Assembly (NCBI GenBank): GCA_964604165.1
Contig: CAZRYF010000009.1
Coordinates: 47,310 to 111,309 of the forward strand
Length of the DNA: 64,000 nucleotides
DNA from: JAYZDK01 sp964604165
GTDB lineage: Bacteria > Myxococcota_A > UBA796 > CAJQPC01
Direction: 5' to 3'
Part shown: piece after piece, positions 36,174-46,197 of the stretch
Layout of the letters: the number at the start of each line of letters is the position of its first letter
How positions within the stretch are numbered: position 1 is the stretch's first letter
Notes under the pieces: model-generated
What the model saw: the letters and a program-made list of their open reading frames with translations, nothing else
What the model was told of the DNA's origin: nothing
Database searches by the model: none
Made by a program: the position numbers and the translations under genes

Positions 36174-38435
36174 ATGGCCAACCGCAAAGATGACGCCCTC
36201 GACTACCACACCAGGGGTCGCCCCGGAAAGCTGGAGGTGGTGCCCACAAAGCCACTTCACACCCAGCGCGACCTGTCCATGGCTTACACCCCGGGTGTTG
36301 CTGAACCCTGTCGACGCATCGCCGAGAACGAGGAGGATGTCTACAAGTACACCGCCAAGGGCAACCTGGTGGCTGTGGTGTCCAACGGAACGGCCGTTCT
36401 GGGCCTGGGTGACATTGGCCCCCACGCCTCCAAGCCAGTCATGGAAGGCAAGGCCAACCTGTTCAAGAAGTTCGCGGACATCGACGTGTTCGACATTGAG
36501 CTGGCGTGCACGGATCCAGATGAGGTTGTGGCGGCGGTCAAGGCCATCGCCCCGACCTTCGGCGGAATCAACCTGGAGGACATCAAGTCTCCCGACTGCT
36601 TCTACATCGAACGGCGCCTCCGGGAAGAGCTGGACATTCCCGTCTTCCACGACGACCAACACGGCACCTCGATCATTGCCGCAGCCGCACTGATCAACGC
36701 ACTGGAAGTAGCCGAAAAGGACATTGGCGAGGTGAAGTGCGTCTTCTCCGGCGCAGGAGCCGCCGCCATTGCCACAGCCCGCCTGTTCGAGGCCGTGGGC
36801 ATGACCCGGGAGAACATCTGGCTCTGCGACTCAAAGGGGCTGATCTACTCCGGCCGCGAAGCTGCTGCTTCAGAACAAGCCCGGATCTTTGCTCAGGACA
36901 CAGACAAGAGGGACCTGAAGGACGCCATGGAAGGGGCCGATGTGTTCATCGGACTCTCCATCGGCGGAGTCGTCAACCAGGACATGGTGCGAGCCATGAG
37001 CGAGCGCCCCATTCTCTTCGCCATGGCCAATCCAGATCCGGAAATCCTGCCAGCCGATGCCCGCGCCGCCGCCCCAGACGCCATCATCGCCACCGGGCGC
37101 TCGGACTTTCCCAACCAGATCAACAACGTCCTGGGCTTCCCTTTCGTGTTTCGAGGGGCCTTGGACTGCCGCGCGAGCACCATCAACGAGGCCATGAAGG
37201 CCGCTTCCGTCCGAGCCCTTGCCGCCCTCGCCAAGGAGGACGTGCCTGACGCGGTGCTGCGAGCGTATCGCCTGGACCACCTGGAGTTTGGAGCCGACTA
37301 CCTGATCCCCAAGCCGTTCGACCCCCGCGTGTTGACCTGGGTCGCCCCAGCGGTGGCCCAGGCCGCTGCAGAGTCCGGCGCCGCCAAGCAGCCCATCGAG
37401 GATTTGGAGGCCTACTCCAACGAGCTCGAGCGACTCATCGAGCGCTCCAGGGAGTTCCTGCGGCCCCTGATGAACCGCGCACGGCACTCGGGCAAGCGAA
37501 TCGTGTTCCCGGACGGAACCAACCTGAAGGTGCTGCGGGCCGCCCAGATCCTGGTGGACGAGGGAATCTGCCAGCCCATCCTTGTTGGCCCTGAGTGGAA
37601 AGTTCTCTCCCGGGCCGAACAGGCCAATGTAGACCTGACAGGCATTGAGATCCTGGAGATCAACCAGGACGAGAGGTTTGATGCCCTCGCAGACTCCATG
37701 TGGTCCAGCCGGCAGCGCCGAGGCTACACCCGCCAGCGGGCGCGGCAGCTGCTGCGAAATCCCACCACCTTTGGCTGCATGCTCGTGCGGGAGGGATACG
37801 CCGATGGGCTGGTCGGGGGGCTCATGTTCCCGTATGCGGACACCGTGCGCCCGGCGTTGCAGGCGATCGGCGTGGCCGGGGACAAGCGCATCGTCTCCGG
37901 GGTGTATGTGATGCTCTTCAAGGATCGGCAGCTGTTCTTTGGAGACTGCACGGTCAACGTGAACCCAAACGCAGAAAAGCTGGCCCAAATCGCCTTGAAC
38001 ACGGCACAGGTGGCGAGGTCCTTTGGACGGGAACCCCGGGTGGCTATGTTGTCTTTTTCGGACTTCGGCGAGTACCGCGGAAGCGATGATGTGGACAAGG
38101 TGCACAAGGCGGTGGAGATCCTCCGCAGGGATCACCCAGACCTGATCGTGGATGGGGAGCTCCAGGCGGACACGGCAGTGAACCCGGAACGGGCCCAGGA
38201 GATGTTCCCTTTCTCGCCGCTTCAAGGCCGCGCAAACGTGCTTATCTTTCCCACCCTTGCGGCGGGCAACATCGCCTACAAGCTCTTGGGAGAGCTGGGT
38301 GGCGCCACCACCGTGGGGCCGTTACTGGTGGGACTGGACAAGCCGGTCAACGCACTTTCGGTGGGCAGCGACGTCTCGGACATCGTGAACATCGCCGCCT
38401 TGACGGTCACCCAGGCCATGACCCTGAAAAGCTGA
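36174..38435 (+). CDS. maeB: NADP-type malic enzyme fused to a phosphotransacetylase domain (MaeB-like)
   Basis: 753 aa from the second ATG (36174). GGGAGG is only two bases from the first ATG (36171) and five from this one. Decarboxylates malate to pyruvate. The N-terminal half (about 1-425) has SMAYTPGVAEPC, the NAD(P)-binding VFSGAGAAAIATARL, and FHDDQHGTSI with the metal ligands. From about 430 a phosphotransacetylase-like domain follows (FPDGTNLKVLRAAQIL, ANVLIFPTLAAGNIAYKL). In E. coli MaeB the equivalent domain is regulatory (acetyl-CoA inhibition) and not catalytic. The normal MaeB length supports this assignment. Confidence 0.93.
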   Translation: MANRKDDALDYHTRGRPGKLEVVPTKPLHTQRDLSMAYTPGVAEPCRRIAENEEDVYKYTAKGNLVAVVSNGTAVLGLGDIGPHASKPVMEGKANLFKKFADIDVFDIELACTDPDEVVAAVKAIAPTFGGINLEDIKSPDCFYIERRLREELDIPVFHDDQHGTSIIAAAALINALEVAEKDIGEVKCVFSGAGAAAIATARLFEAVGMTRENIWLCDSKGLIYSGREAAASEQARIFAQDTDKRDLKDAMEGADVFIGLSIGGVVNQDMVRAMSERPILFAMANPDPEILPADARAAAPDAIIATGRSDFPNQINNVLGFPFVFRGALDCRASTINEAMKAASVRALAALAKEDVPDAVLRAYRLDHLEFGADYLIPKPFDPRVLTWVAPAVAQAAAESGAAKQPIEDLEAYSNELERLIERSREFLRPLMNRARHSGKRIVFPDGTNLKVLRAAQILVDEGICQPILVGPEWKVLSRAEQANVDLTGIEILEINQDERFDALADSMWSSRQRRGYTRQRARQLLRNPTTFGCMLVREGYADGLVGGLMFPYADTVRPALQAIGVAGDKRIVSGVYVMLFKDRQLFFGDCTVNVNPNAEKLAQIALNTAQVARSFGREPRVAMLSFSDFGEYRGSDDVDKVHKAVEILRRDHPDLIVDGELQADTAVNPERAQEMFPFSPLQGRANVLIFPTLAAGNIAYKLLGELGGATTVGPLLVGLDKPVNALSVGSDVSDIVNIAALTVTQAMTLKS

Positions 38436-38481
38436 CCCCGCCACCACTTTCAGAGGTTAGGTCACACTCCCGGAGGTTCCC

Positions 38482-39483
38482 ATGCGCACTGTTCTTGTTT
38501 CCATTCCACTTCTGCTCTGCGTCGCCTGTCCTGGCACACCCAAGCCCAACGACACGGGGGAGCCGCACACAGGCGAGGAGACCGGCAGCGAGACGGGCGA
38601 ACCCGGCGGCGAGACCGGCGAATCCGGTCAGAACGGCCACACCGACGAAACCGGCGAGACGGGTGAGACCGGCGATCCGGGTCCCACCTCCCCCTGCTTC
38701 GTTCAGGGCACCCTCTCCGCCACGCAGTACCTGGACCTCCCCGGCGCAAACATCGTGGGGGCGATCACCGACGACAGCGGAAACCTGTACCTGGCCGACC
38801 AGGCCGGCGCCCGCGTCATCGAGGTAGACACAAGCGGCCAGGTCAATGAGCTGGTCACTGGCGTGTACGATCTGGGACAGGGCATTTCCGAGCTGGAGCT
38901 TGTGGGCACGGACCTCTACTTTGCCGAAGCCAACACCGGCGCCATCTTCAAGATCGACCTCACCGGCACCTTTCCCGTGACCTACTCCAGCCTCACGCCG
39001 TTCATCCAGGACAATTTCAACGACCCGGGGGGACTGGCCTCCGACTCTGCTGGAAACCTGTATATTTCCTCTGTGGAGAGCTCCACGGCCCAGGGGTACA
39101 TCTCCACAATCGATCCTTCGGGCACACTCCTGGACTTGAGTTGGGCCACCCTCGACGGGAGCTGGCCCACCCTTACCTCCGATGATGCCGACAACATCTA
39201 CACGGTGGAGACCAACGACATCACGCAGATCACACCCGCCCAGGTGGGAACCTCCGTGGTCAGCAACATCCATGGCCCGGTGGGCCTGACCTTCCGGGAC
39301 GGGTGCCTGTACTTCACCGACGACGACGGGCTGAAGCAGTTCGACTTCAGCGCCAACCCGCCCTTCCAGATCTTCGACCACACGGCCGTGGGGGTGGTGA
39401 TTCCCGAGCCGACCCGCGTGTTGATCGATGGAGCCTCCCAGATCACCTACCTCTCCACGAGCACCATCTGGCGCTTGGAATAG
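38482..39483 (+). CDS. Lipoprotein with Gly-Glu-Thr linker and NHL-like propeller
   Basis: 333 aa, RBS GGAGG six bases before ATG. Signal with lipobox LLCVAC. Residues about 20-70 are a repetitive G-E-T-rich linker. The remainder (about 75-333) has spaced D-x-x-GNLY(L/I)A/S units (DDSGNLYLADQAGARV, SDSAGNLYISSVES), typical of NHL or SMP-30-type beta-propellers. Such propellers usually bind ligands or partners at the cell surface; no catalytic residues are recognised. No functional link to the malic enzyme upstream. Confidence 0.72.
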   Translation: MRTVLVSIPLLLCVACPGTPKPNDTGEPHTGEETGSETGEPGGETGESGQNGHTDETGETGETGDPGPTSPCFVQGTLSATQYLDLPGANIVGAITDDSGNLYLADQAGARVIEVDTSGQVNELVTGVYDLGQGISELELVGTDLYFAEANTGAIFKIDLTGTFPVTYSSLTPFIQDNFNDPGGLASDSAGNLYISSVESSTAQGYISTIDPSGTLLDLSWATLDGSWPTLTSDDADNIYTVETNDITQITPAQVGTSVVSNIHGPVGLTFRDGCLYFTDDDGLKQFDFSANPPFQIFDHTAVGVVIPEPTRVLIDGASQITYLSTSTIWRLE

Positions 39484-39489
39484 GGTCGA

Positions 39490-40734
39490 TCAGAACCGGA
39501 CGTCCACGCGACCCAGTGCCAGCTCGAGTCCATGAATGGCGTGGGCCGAGTCTCCCAAGAGGTCCAGGTAGAGTTGCGGGTTCTGCTCTCGAATAGAGGG
39601 AAGGTTGTCCAGCGCCCCCTTGGCCTTCAGGGCCACCACCGAGGCAATCAAGGCCTGTGTGGCCTGGGCCATGACCTCCTGCTGGCTCGGGTCCGGCGCA
39701 AAGAGACCCATGGCCGCCATCTTGTGGACGCTCTCCAACCAATGGCCCGTAAACTTGAGCTGCTGGGCCATGAGCACCAGCTCGTGCTGTGGAGCGCGTG
39801 CGAGCAGCTCCTGGTAAATGCCCAACTCCACGGGCAGTCGGAAAATTGCCAGGGGGCCTTGCAGCGCGACCTTCTTCCGGGCAGCGTCGTCTCCAAACCC
39901 GCGAGCCACCACAAAGGCGGCTCCCTGAAGCAGGTGGGCACCGCCACAGGTGTACTTGAAAACGCCCTGTCCGCGCTTCTGGAAGGAACCACCAGCTTGC
40001 ATGGCCCGCAAAAGCTCGCTGGACTCCTCGGTGAGCACATGGGCCAGGAGGTTTGCGAGGTCGTCCAGAGACATCTCCCTTCCTTCCGCGGACCAGACCA
40101 GTCCTTCCGGTGCGTGGGCCGCGATGCCCTGCATGCCCCAGGGCATGTCATTGGGGGAGTCAAAAGAGCTCTCCCCGGTCTGGGAGTCAAGCCAGGTCTT
40201 CAGCACCGACTGCTGCCAGAGGTCCCCCACGCGATGGTCCACCCCTTCCACCTGGACCGGTCGGTCCAGACGCACGCCAATCTCAGTGAACACCTTGAGA
40301 AGAAGGTCCGTGTGGGGCTCCACCTTGACCGTGGCCCCTTTTCGGGTCAACGTTCGAGGGAATCGCACCAGGCTTGCCCCTTGGACCGTGGACTCCAACG
40401 CAAACTCCGAAAAGAGATGGTCCACCGCCGAACCACCCCCTGGAAGGGCCAGGTCAGGCCCCATCGCCAACAGGGCGTGGGCAAGCGCCCAGGGGTCGTC
40501 TGGGGTGACGCCCTGTGCCTGCACCACGCGTTCAAGTTCGGAAAGCACCCGCTCGATGTCCGGCGTGGACACCAGGGGCACCGGAGTGCGGGCGGTCCGC
40601 TTGGGCAAGACCGGGCGAGGAAGAGAGGCGGGAGCCGGGGCGGGCCCACTCTGGGTGACGCCCTCCTCCGAGACAGGGGACGGCGGTGGTTCCGATTCGC
40701 TGCACGCCAGCAGGACCAGGGTGAGGGCGATCAA
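39490..40734 (-). CDS. Lipoprotein of unknown function
   Basis: 414 aa from TTG 40734, which overlaps the upstream stop as TTGA and is directly followed by a signal peptide with lipobox VLLAC. Longer frames have no signal and lie in the neighbouring gene. A Pro/Ser linker (about 20-60) precedes a mostly helical domain with no recognised motif. It is translationally coupled to the discoidin/propeller protein, suggesting that the two work together at the envelope. Confidence 0.65.
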   Translation of the reverse strand: MIALTLVLLACSESEPPPSPVSEEGVTQSGPAPAPASLPRPVLPKRTARTPVPLVSTPDIERVLSELERVVQAQGVTPDDPWALAHALLAMGPDLALPGGGSAVDHLFSEFALESTVQGASLVRFPRTLTRKGATVKVEPHTDLLLKVFTEIGVRLDRPVQVEGVDHRVGDLWQQSVLKTWLDSQTGESSFDSPNDMPWGMQGIAAHAPEGLVWSAEGREMSLDDLANLLAHVLTEESSELLRAMQAGGSFQKRGQGVFKYTCGGAHLLQGAAFVVARGFGDDAARKKVALQGPLAIFRLPVELGIYQELLARAPQHELVLMAQQLKFTGHWLESVHKMAAMGLFAPDPSQQEVMAQATQALIASVVALKAKGALDNLPSIREQNPQLYLDLLGDSAHAIHGLELALGRVDVRF

Positions 40735-42533
40735 TTCTCGGCCGCGGCGGCAGCCTCGTCCAGGCGAGCCTGTCGGACGTCCAGGCGCACGATGCGATCC
40801 CGATCCACCACGTAGATGTACTCTTCCTGCACCGCGATGCGCGGGTGCACGAGGTCGATCTCCGAGAAGCGAATCTTGTACTCGAGCTTGCCCGGCTTCT
40901 TGAAGCGCATGGCCCACCCCTGGTCGGTGATGGCCCAGATGCGCCCGTCCTCGTCCAGGGTGAGGTCCATGTCCTCAAACCCGATCCCCAGGTCGTCTTC
41001 CCCCATGATGACTCCAAAGCGAAAGCCGTCCGCATCGTAGCGAATCACCTCCCGGCCATAGACCAGCATCAGGTAGTTGCCGCGAGGGGCGGCCTCCATG
41101 GCGTTGGGCGTGCCGTCCTCCAGCTCGGCCCGCACCACCTCTTCCCCGTCCAGGGTGTAGCCCACAAAATCTCTGCCCAGCACCACAAAGAGAATCTTCT
41201 TCTTGGGAAGATAGGCCAGGTAGCCCTCGCCCCCGACCTCCGGATCCACGCTGGACTCGAATTCCACCACCCAGCCGATGACCCCATTGCCTTCCCCATC
41301 GAAGATCTGCACCCGCCCCTTGGCGTCCAGCACGGCAAACCCGTCGTTTTCCTTGCCCGGAAGAATCTCCACGTCCAGGGGCGTCAGAAAGGACCCGGCC
41401 GCATCGCCAGGGGCAGCCCCGGATACATAGAAGGTGCGCCCCTCATCGAACCATTCAGAGGTAATGCCCGCCTCGGGACCCCACTGCCGTTCGGACTTAC
41501 CGTCCCGGTTGAAGCGCTGAATCCGGTGGTTTCCGGTGTCGGCCAGGAGCAGGCTCCCCAATTGATCCACCTCGATGGGGACCGGCTCCCCATAGGACTG
41601 GATCGCCCCCAACTCCCACCCTTCCGTGCCCCAGTTGGGGATGTTGTTCCGGGCGCCGCCAATCAAGTTCTGGTAGGCATAGAAGTACTCGATGATCTCC
41701 TGCATCTGTTCCGCTCGGTCTCCCTTAAGTCGCAGGTGAGCCAGCTCCAGGGCGGGAATCGCGTTGGGGTCCTTCAGCTTGCGCAGGGCCTCCACCCCAT
41801 CCGGATCCGGCCGAATGGCAGCCGCCAAGTACCCGGCATCCACGTACTGGTTGGCCTTCTTTCGCACATATTCTGCACCGTCCCCGGCCTGGTCCATGAG
41901 AAAGGCCAGGGAGTCATCGTCTCCAAACTCGGCCTCCTGAATCTTGGAAAAAGCCTCCCGCACCGCCTTCTCGTGTCCTTCGTGGGCCCGACCGGCCGTC
42001 TCGGTGTCCAGCCACTTCACAAGGGGAAGGATCTGGTCCAGGGAGTCGTGGAAGTTGACCCCCACCTCGGCGATGTGCAGGTCCGGGAAGACAAACCCCT
42101 CGTAGGCGTCCACCACCTCAATCCGGAGCGTCCGACCACGCCCTTCCAGGGGGATGTCTGCCCGGTGCATGCGGTCCTCCAGCTGGACCTCCAGCTCGGT
42201 GGGACCTACCCGGGCCCCAGAGAGGGTGATCTTGATATTCCGAGGGCGAGCGTTCTCCCGAAAGGACTTCGCCCCCTGGGCCAGGTTGCCAGGCCAGATG
42301 GAGACCTCGGTCACGTCGATGACGCGCCCCAGGTTGATCTCAAGCCAAGCCCCCTCTCCCTGGCCTTCTTTGCTCTCCGCCCAGCTGGTCTTGAGCAGGC
42401 CATCCATGGCGTTTCGAGCCTCCAGGCGCTTGCGGTCTTCATTCACCAGGGTGGAGGATGCGCTCGCGCTCCCCCGCACCGCGGCGAGGGCCGGTTGGGA
42501 CATCAGGGAAGCGGCAAGAATGATGGAGGTCAT
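40731..42533 (-). CDS. Exported discoidin-like / beta-propeller protein
   Basis: 600 aa from ATG 42533, which has GGAGG six bases upstream and a signal peptide (ends near PALA-AV). Residues about 20-170 form an F5/8C-like galactose-binding domain; WLEINLGRVIDVTEVSIWPGN is shared with discoidin and with the NADase-type glycan-binding domain. From about 270, repeated LLLADTGNHRIQRFN and GFAVLDAKGRVQIFDGEG units mark an NHL-like propeller. Probable periplasmic or surface glycan-binding protein. The pairing with a lipoprotein suggests an envelope complex. Confidence 0.72.
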   Translation of the reverse strand: MTSIILAASLMSQPALAAVRGSASASSTLVNEDRKRLEARNAMDGLLKTSWAESKEGQGEGAWLEINLGRVIDVTEVSIWPGNLAQGAKSFRENARPRNIKITLSGARVGPTELEVQLEDRMHRADIPLEGRGRTLRIEVVDAYEGFVFPDLHIAEVGVNFHDSLDQILPLVKWLDTETAGRAHEGHEKAVREAFSKIQEAEFGDDDSLAFLMDQAGDGAEYVRKKANQYVDAGYLAAAIRPDPDGVEALRKLKDPNAIPALELAHLRLKGDRAEQMQEIIEYFYAYQNLIGGARNNIPNWGTEGWELGAIQSYGEPVPIEVDQLGSLLLADTGNHRIQRFNRDGKSERQWGPEAGITSEWFDEGRTFYVSGAAPGDAAGSFLTPLDVEILPGKENDGFAVLDAKGRVQIFDGEGNGVIGWVVEFESSVDPEVGGEGYLAYLPKKKILFVVLGRDFVGYTLDGEEVVRAELEDGTPNAMEAAPRGNYLMLVYGREVIRYDADGFRFGVIMGEDDLGIGFEDMDLTLDEDGRIWAITDQGWAMRFKKPGKLEYKIRFSEIDLVHPRIAVQEEYIYVVDRDRIVRLDVRQARLDEAAAAAEN

Positions 42534-42667
42534 TTGGACCCTCCTTGAGGGCAGAAAAGCCGGTTTCAAGTACCGCAGCGCCTGACCCGACGCCACTTCT
42601 GCGGTGGGGGGACCACGGGATTTTTGCGGGGGATGAACCCAGACCACGTCTGCGTTACTCCCCTTGC

Positions 42668-43291
42668 ATGCACCAACACCTCGTCCCACATGGCACCGGA
42701 TGGTTGGAGGTCGTCGTCGGCTGTATGTTCAGCGGCAAGACCGAAGAGCTGATTCGACGGGTTCGCCGGGCTCAGTACGGCAACCTCTCGGTGGTCGTCT
42801 TCAAGCCTACCCTCGACAAGCGCTACTCAGAAGACTGCGTCGACTCCCACTCCGGCATGCAGATTCGCTCCATCCTGGTGGACCACTCCTCCCAGATCCT
42901 CTCCCTTGCCCAGGACGCCCAGGTGATCGGCGTCGACGAGGCCCAGTTCTTCGACAGTGACCTGCCGCGGGTCTGTGACCAGCTGGCCAACAGCGGCCGC
43001 CGCGTCATCTGTGCCGGGCTGGATCTGGACTACCGCGGGCGCCCCTTCGGCCCCATGCCAGACCTCCTGTGCATGGCGGAGTACATCCAGAAGATGCTCG
43101 CCATCTGCGTGGTCTGCGGCAACCCAGCGGATCGCTCCCAGCGCATTGTGAACCGGGAAGCCACCGTGCTCGTCGGGGAGAAGGACGCCTACGAGGCCCG
43201 CTGCCGTCTGCACTGGGACCCGGAGAACTTCGACCCGGATCAACCGGCCCTGCCCTTTGGGCGAAACGTGGCGGACGCGGCGACGTTGTAG
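42668..43291 (+). CDS. tdk: Thymidine kinase
   Basis: 207 aa, ATG 42668; the longer in-frame start would overlap the divergent promoter region. Phosphorylates thymidine to dTMP with ATP. The P-loop GCMFSGKTEELI is near residue 18, the catalytic/Walker B VIGVDEAQFF near 90, and the lasso zinc site uses CVVCGNPA and a C-terminal CxxH (CRLHW). Complete type II thymidine kinase. Its end is one base from the convergent gene. Confidence 0.95.
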   Translation: MHQHLVPHGTGWLEVVVGCMFSGKTEELIRRVRRAQYGNLSVVVFKPTLDKRYSEDCVDSHSGMQIRSILVDHSSQILSLAQDAQVIGVDEAQFFDSDLPRVCDQLANSGRRVICAGLDLDYRGRPFGPMPDLLCMAEYIQKMLAICVVCGNPADRSQRIVNREATVLVGEKDAYEARCRLHWDPENFDPDQPALPFGRNVADAATL

Positions 43292-43292
43292 T

Positions 43293-44552
43293 TCAGAAGG
43301 ACCCGGTCACCGCGACCAGGGCACCAGGAGAAGATCCGGGGATCCACCGGGCGCTGACGGTCGACTTGGCCCCCTCCACCGTGTGATCCAACACCACCCC
43401 TGCCCCGAGGGCTGCAGCGCCCACGAGCGAGATTCCGGCGGTGGACACCCAGAGACGATCCCAGGCCTGAAAGCTGGAGATGGCCTCCTGCTGTGCCCGG
43501 CCATCCGTCGCATTGTTGGCCTGGTCCGCGAAGGTGGCCGCCTGTCTCAGACTGATGGCGGCAAAAGTTCCCGCGACCAGCAAGGTGCCGCCTCCTGCCA
43601 CTTGCAGTTTCTCGTCCAAGGACCTGGAGGGAACGGACGTCTTGTCTTCAACAGCCGAAAGCAAAACCCAGCTTTCGCTCCCGGTGGTGGTCAACCAAGC
43701 CCCCGCATCGCTCGGCACGATGACCTGCCTGTCCGGACCGATCTTGGCCCACAGAAGAAGGCCCAGCACCTCTTGGGCCTCCGGTTCGGACACCTGCCCC
43801 ACGATGCTCGCGTGAGAGGCATCGGACACCACCAGAGCCGCGCGAGAGGCGTCGCCCAATTCGACCCACACCGAGAGCGCCGGTTCACTCACCTTCAAGA
43901 GATGAAGCCCCGGGACCAGCTTCAGTGTCGTCGTGTCCTCGGACAAAGTCTCTCCATCGACCCGGATGACTCAGGCGTTGGGAGAGCGAATGACCCGCAG
44001 GGTGGCCCCGCCGCCCCCTGCTCTCTCTTCCCGGGCCTTCTCGAGAAGCGGTGCTCCCGCCGGATTGAAGCTCAGATCCCATGTCAGCAAGGGGTCATAG
44101 TCCACAGCCGACCGAAAGCTCGCCGTCGCCTTGGCAGGATCACCCAACCCGAGGTGGGCGACACCCTGCAGGTAGAACAGCTTGGAACCAAAACTCCTGG
44201 AGACCGGATCTGGAGAGCACACGATCCCCTGGCGCCCCAGCACCACCAGGTCCAACGCCTCCTGGAACTCCCCGTAGTTCAAGGCCCCCCGAATCGAGGT
44301 GAGCTGTACAGCGGGATCTTCCAGTGCCGCTGGCTTCGTGGCGCATCTCTCGACCTTGTCCACGCCCAGGAGGTGTGGCGCCGGCGCGTCGAAGATGCTG
44401 GGCGCCAGTGGGGCCACGTTCTTTGCCGACGTCCCTGCATCGGCCGCGGCTCTCCGAAGCACGCGAGGCGAGTCGGACCCGGTCAAGACCTGGTACTCGG
44501 CTGCCGCCGCGCTGAAAGAAAAGAAGAAAACAAAGGGGAGAAGGCGTTTCAA
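43293..44552 (-). pseudogene. Exported TPR/PEGA-like membrane protein interrupted by an in-frame TGA
   Basis: TTG 44552 overlaps the kinase stop (TTGA). A signal peptide (MKRLLPFVFFFSFSAAAA) leads a short helical/TPR region, and the frame stops at TGA 43971-43973 after about 193 codons. The same frame continues without a gap to 43293. Across the stop the sequence reads ATLRVIRSPNA-stop-VIRVDGETL...LKLVPGLHLLKV, the normal course of a PEGA domain, so one residue has been replaced by the stop. The rest has two hydrophobic segments (about residues 310-330 and 360-385). A stand-alone downstream gene starting at TTG 43946 would lack half the PEGA domain. Nonsense mutation, sequencing error or read-through are the options. 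Confidence 0.75.
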
Positions 44553-46197
44553 CGCTTGCAGCTACTCCCCGTGCTGATGTCCCAGCAAAAGCGGTTCTCA
44601 GCCCGTTCATCAACTTCAATGCTCCATCTTACAACACTCCCGTCCATGGCGGTGGACTCCAGGTGGTGCTTGCCCACCAAGAGCTCACCGACCTGGCCCG
44701 GCGAGACGAGTCGACCTCCATCAATCTTCAGCTTTCGCCAGGGCACGGTCTGAATGAAGACGGGCACACGCGCCCGCGCTACGGCCGGGATCCCGGGCTC
44801 CAATGATGGAGCGCTCTTCCTTGCCATCGGGGCCGCCTTGGGCACCGGTCTCTGAATCCGAGTGGATCCACCCGAGGGCTCCACAGGTGGGGGCTCGCCT
44901 GACGCGGGCTCCACAGGTGGGGGCTCGCCAGCTCCATCGGACTCAGCAAGGGTCTCCTTCCCTGCTCCCAATTCTTCGGGAGCGGCGGTGACTGCCGGAC
45001 TCTCCTCCTCGACAGCATCCCTTCCGACCTGGCTTCCCCAGAAGACGGCGGCCAGGCAAAGAACCAGCGCCAATCCGCCCCCCCAACCCGAACAAGACGC
45101 CGACGCTCTCCCCCGGGTTTCCAGTCGTCTGGAGCAAGCGCAAAGGACTCTTCATCCAACACTTCCTGGGGCACCTGCCAGCTCCAGGTGTCTTCCGTCT
45201 TGCCTCCCTTTGCTTGAGCTCCAACGAGCGAGGCGTTCCTTTCAATCTCCCCCGTTTGTTCAGAGAGCGTAGAACCTGAGAGATCCCCCAACTCATAGGC
45301 CCGGGTCTCTTCCAACAGCCCTGGCACCACACCTTCAGACCAGTCTCGAAGCGATGGTCCCTCGAGGCGCCGAGAGAGCTCCCTGCAGCGACGCTCCGTT
45401 TCCCGGTGCAGCGGGCGCTCACCCGGCTCAAAGGACATGAGGGCACCGAGCAGCTCAACCACCTCCGCATGATCCGGCCCCAGCGCGTTTCTCGCTTCCT
45501 CCATCAGCTCGGCCAGGCGCTCCTCGAAGCGCTCTCGGTTGGAGGAGGCGCGACCCACCTTCATGCCAACAATCAACTCATAGAGCACCACGCCCAGGGA
45601 ATAGGCATCGCCCTCGACTCCGTCAATCAGGTCCAGCCTCTCCGGCGACATGTACCCCATGGAACCAAACCGCAGCACCTCCGAATTGGCTTCCCTGGAC
45701 TCAAACTCGGCGCGGGCCCCGCCAAAGTCCAGCACGCGGACTTCTCCGTGCAACGTCAAGTGAATGTTCGCTGGCTTGATGTCCCGATGAAGAAGGAACA
45801 GGGGGCCTGCCTCACCCTCGGTAAAAAAGGCCACGTGCAAAGCGCCCGCCACCTCTCCCACGATCTCCAAGGCCGGCCCCACGGGCACCCGACCGTTCAT
45901 GATGAGCCGAAGCAGATCGACCCCGTGCACATACTCCATCACCACGGACCACCGATCCGCCAGCTTGACCAGACCATCCACGCGCACCACCGCCCGGTGC
46001 TGCACCAGGCCGAGAATGCGCGCCTCGTCTCTCAACCTGGCAGCGATCTCGTCCACTCCCTGAACGTCCGGGTTCAGGACCTTGAGCGCAACCTCCCTCG
46101 TGAATCCACCCTCTCCACTCATTTGGGCGCGGTACACCGTGCCGAACCCCCCTTGGCCGATGGCTTCGTGTACAAGGTACCTTCGTCCCTCGCTCAA
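44549..46197 (-). pseudogene. Transmembrane Ser/Thr protein kinase with extracytoplasmic PEGA domain, frameshifted
   Basis: TTG 46197 (GGAGGT just upstream, TTGA overlap) is preferred. The kinase domain (about 1-290) is complete: GQGGFGTVYRAQ, ALKVLN with the Lys, HRDIKPANI, DFGGARAEF. After RRRLVRVGG the frame changes at a run of seven G (45078-45084 on the plus strand). With eight G the protein continues as a membrane helix (LALVLCLAAVFWG), a Pro/Glu-rich repeat linker and a PEGA-like domain (KLKIDGGRL...GELLVGKHHLES) ending at 44549. A single-base homopolymer deletion is the simplest reading. Predicted to signal between envelope and cytoplasm. Confidence 0.78.

Noticed and set aside
43971..43973. 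Selenocysteine at the in-frame TGA
   Set aside because: No clear SECIS hairpin follows, the position in a PEGA-like domain has no redox role, and TGA is used as an ordinary stop throughout the window.
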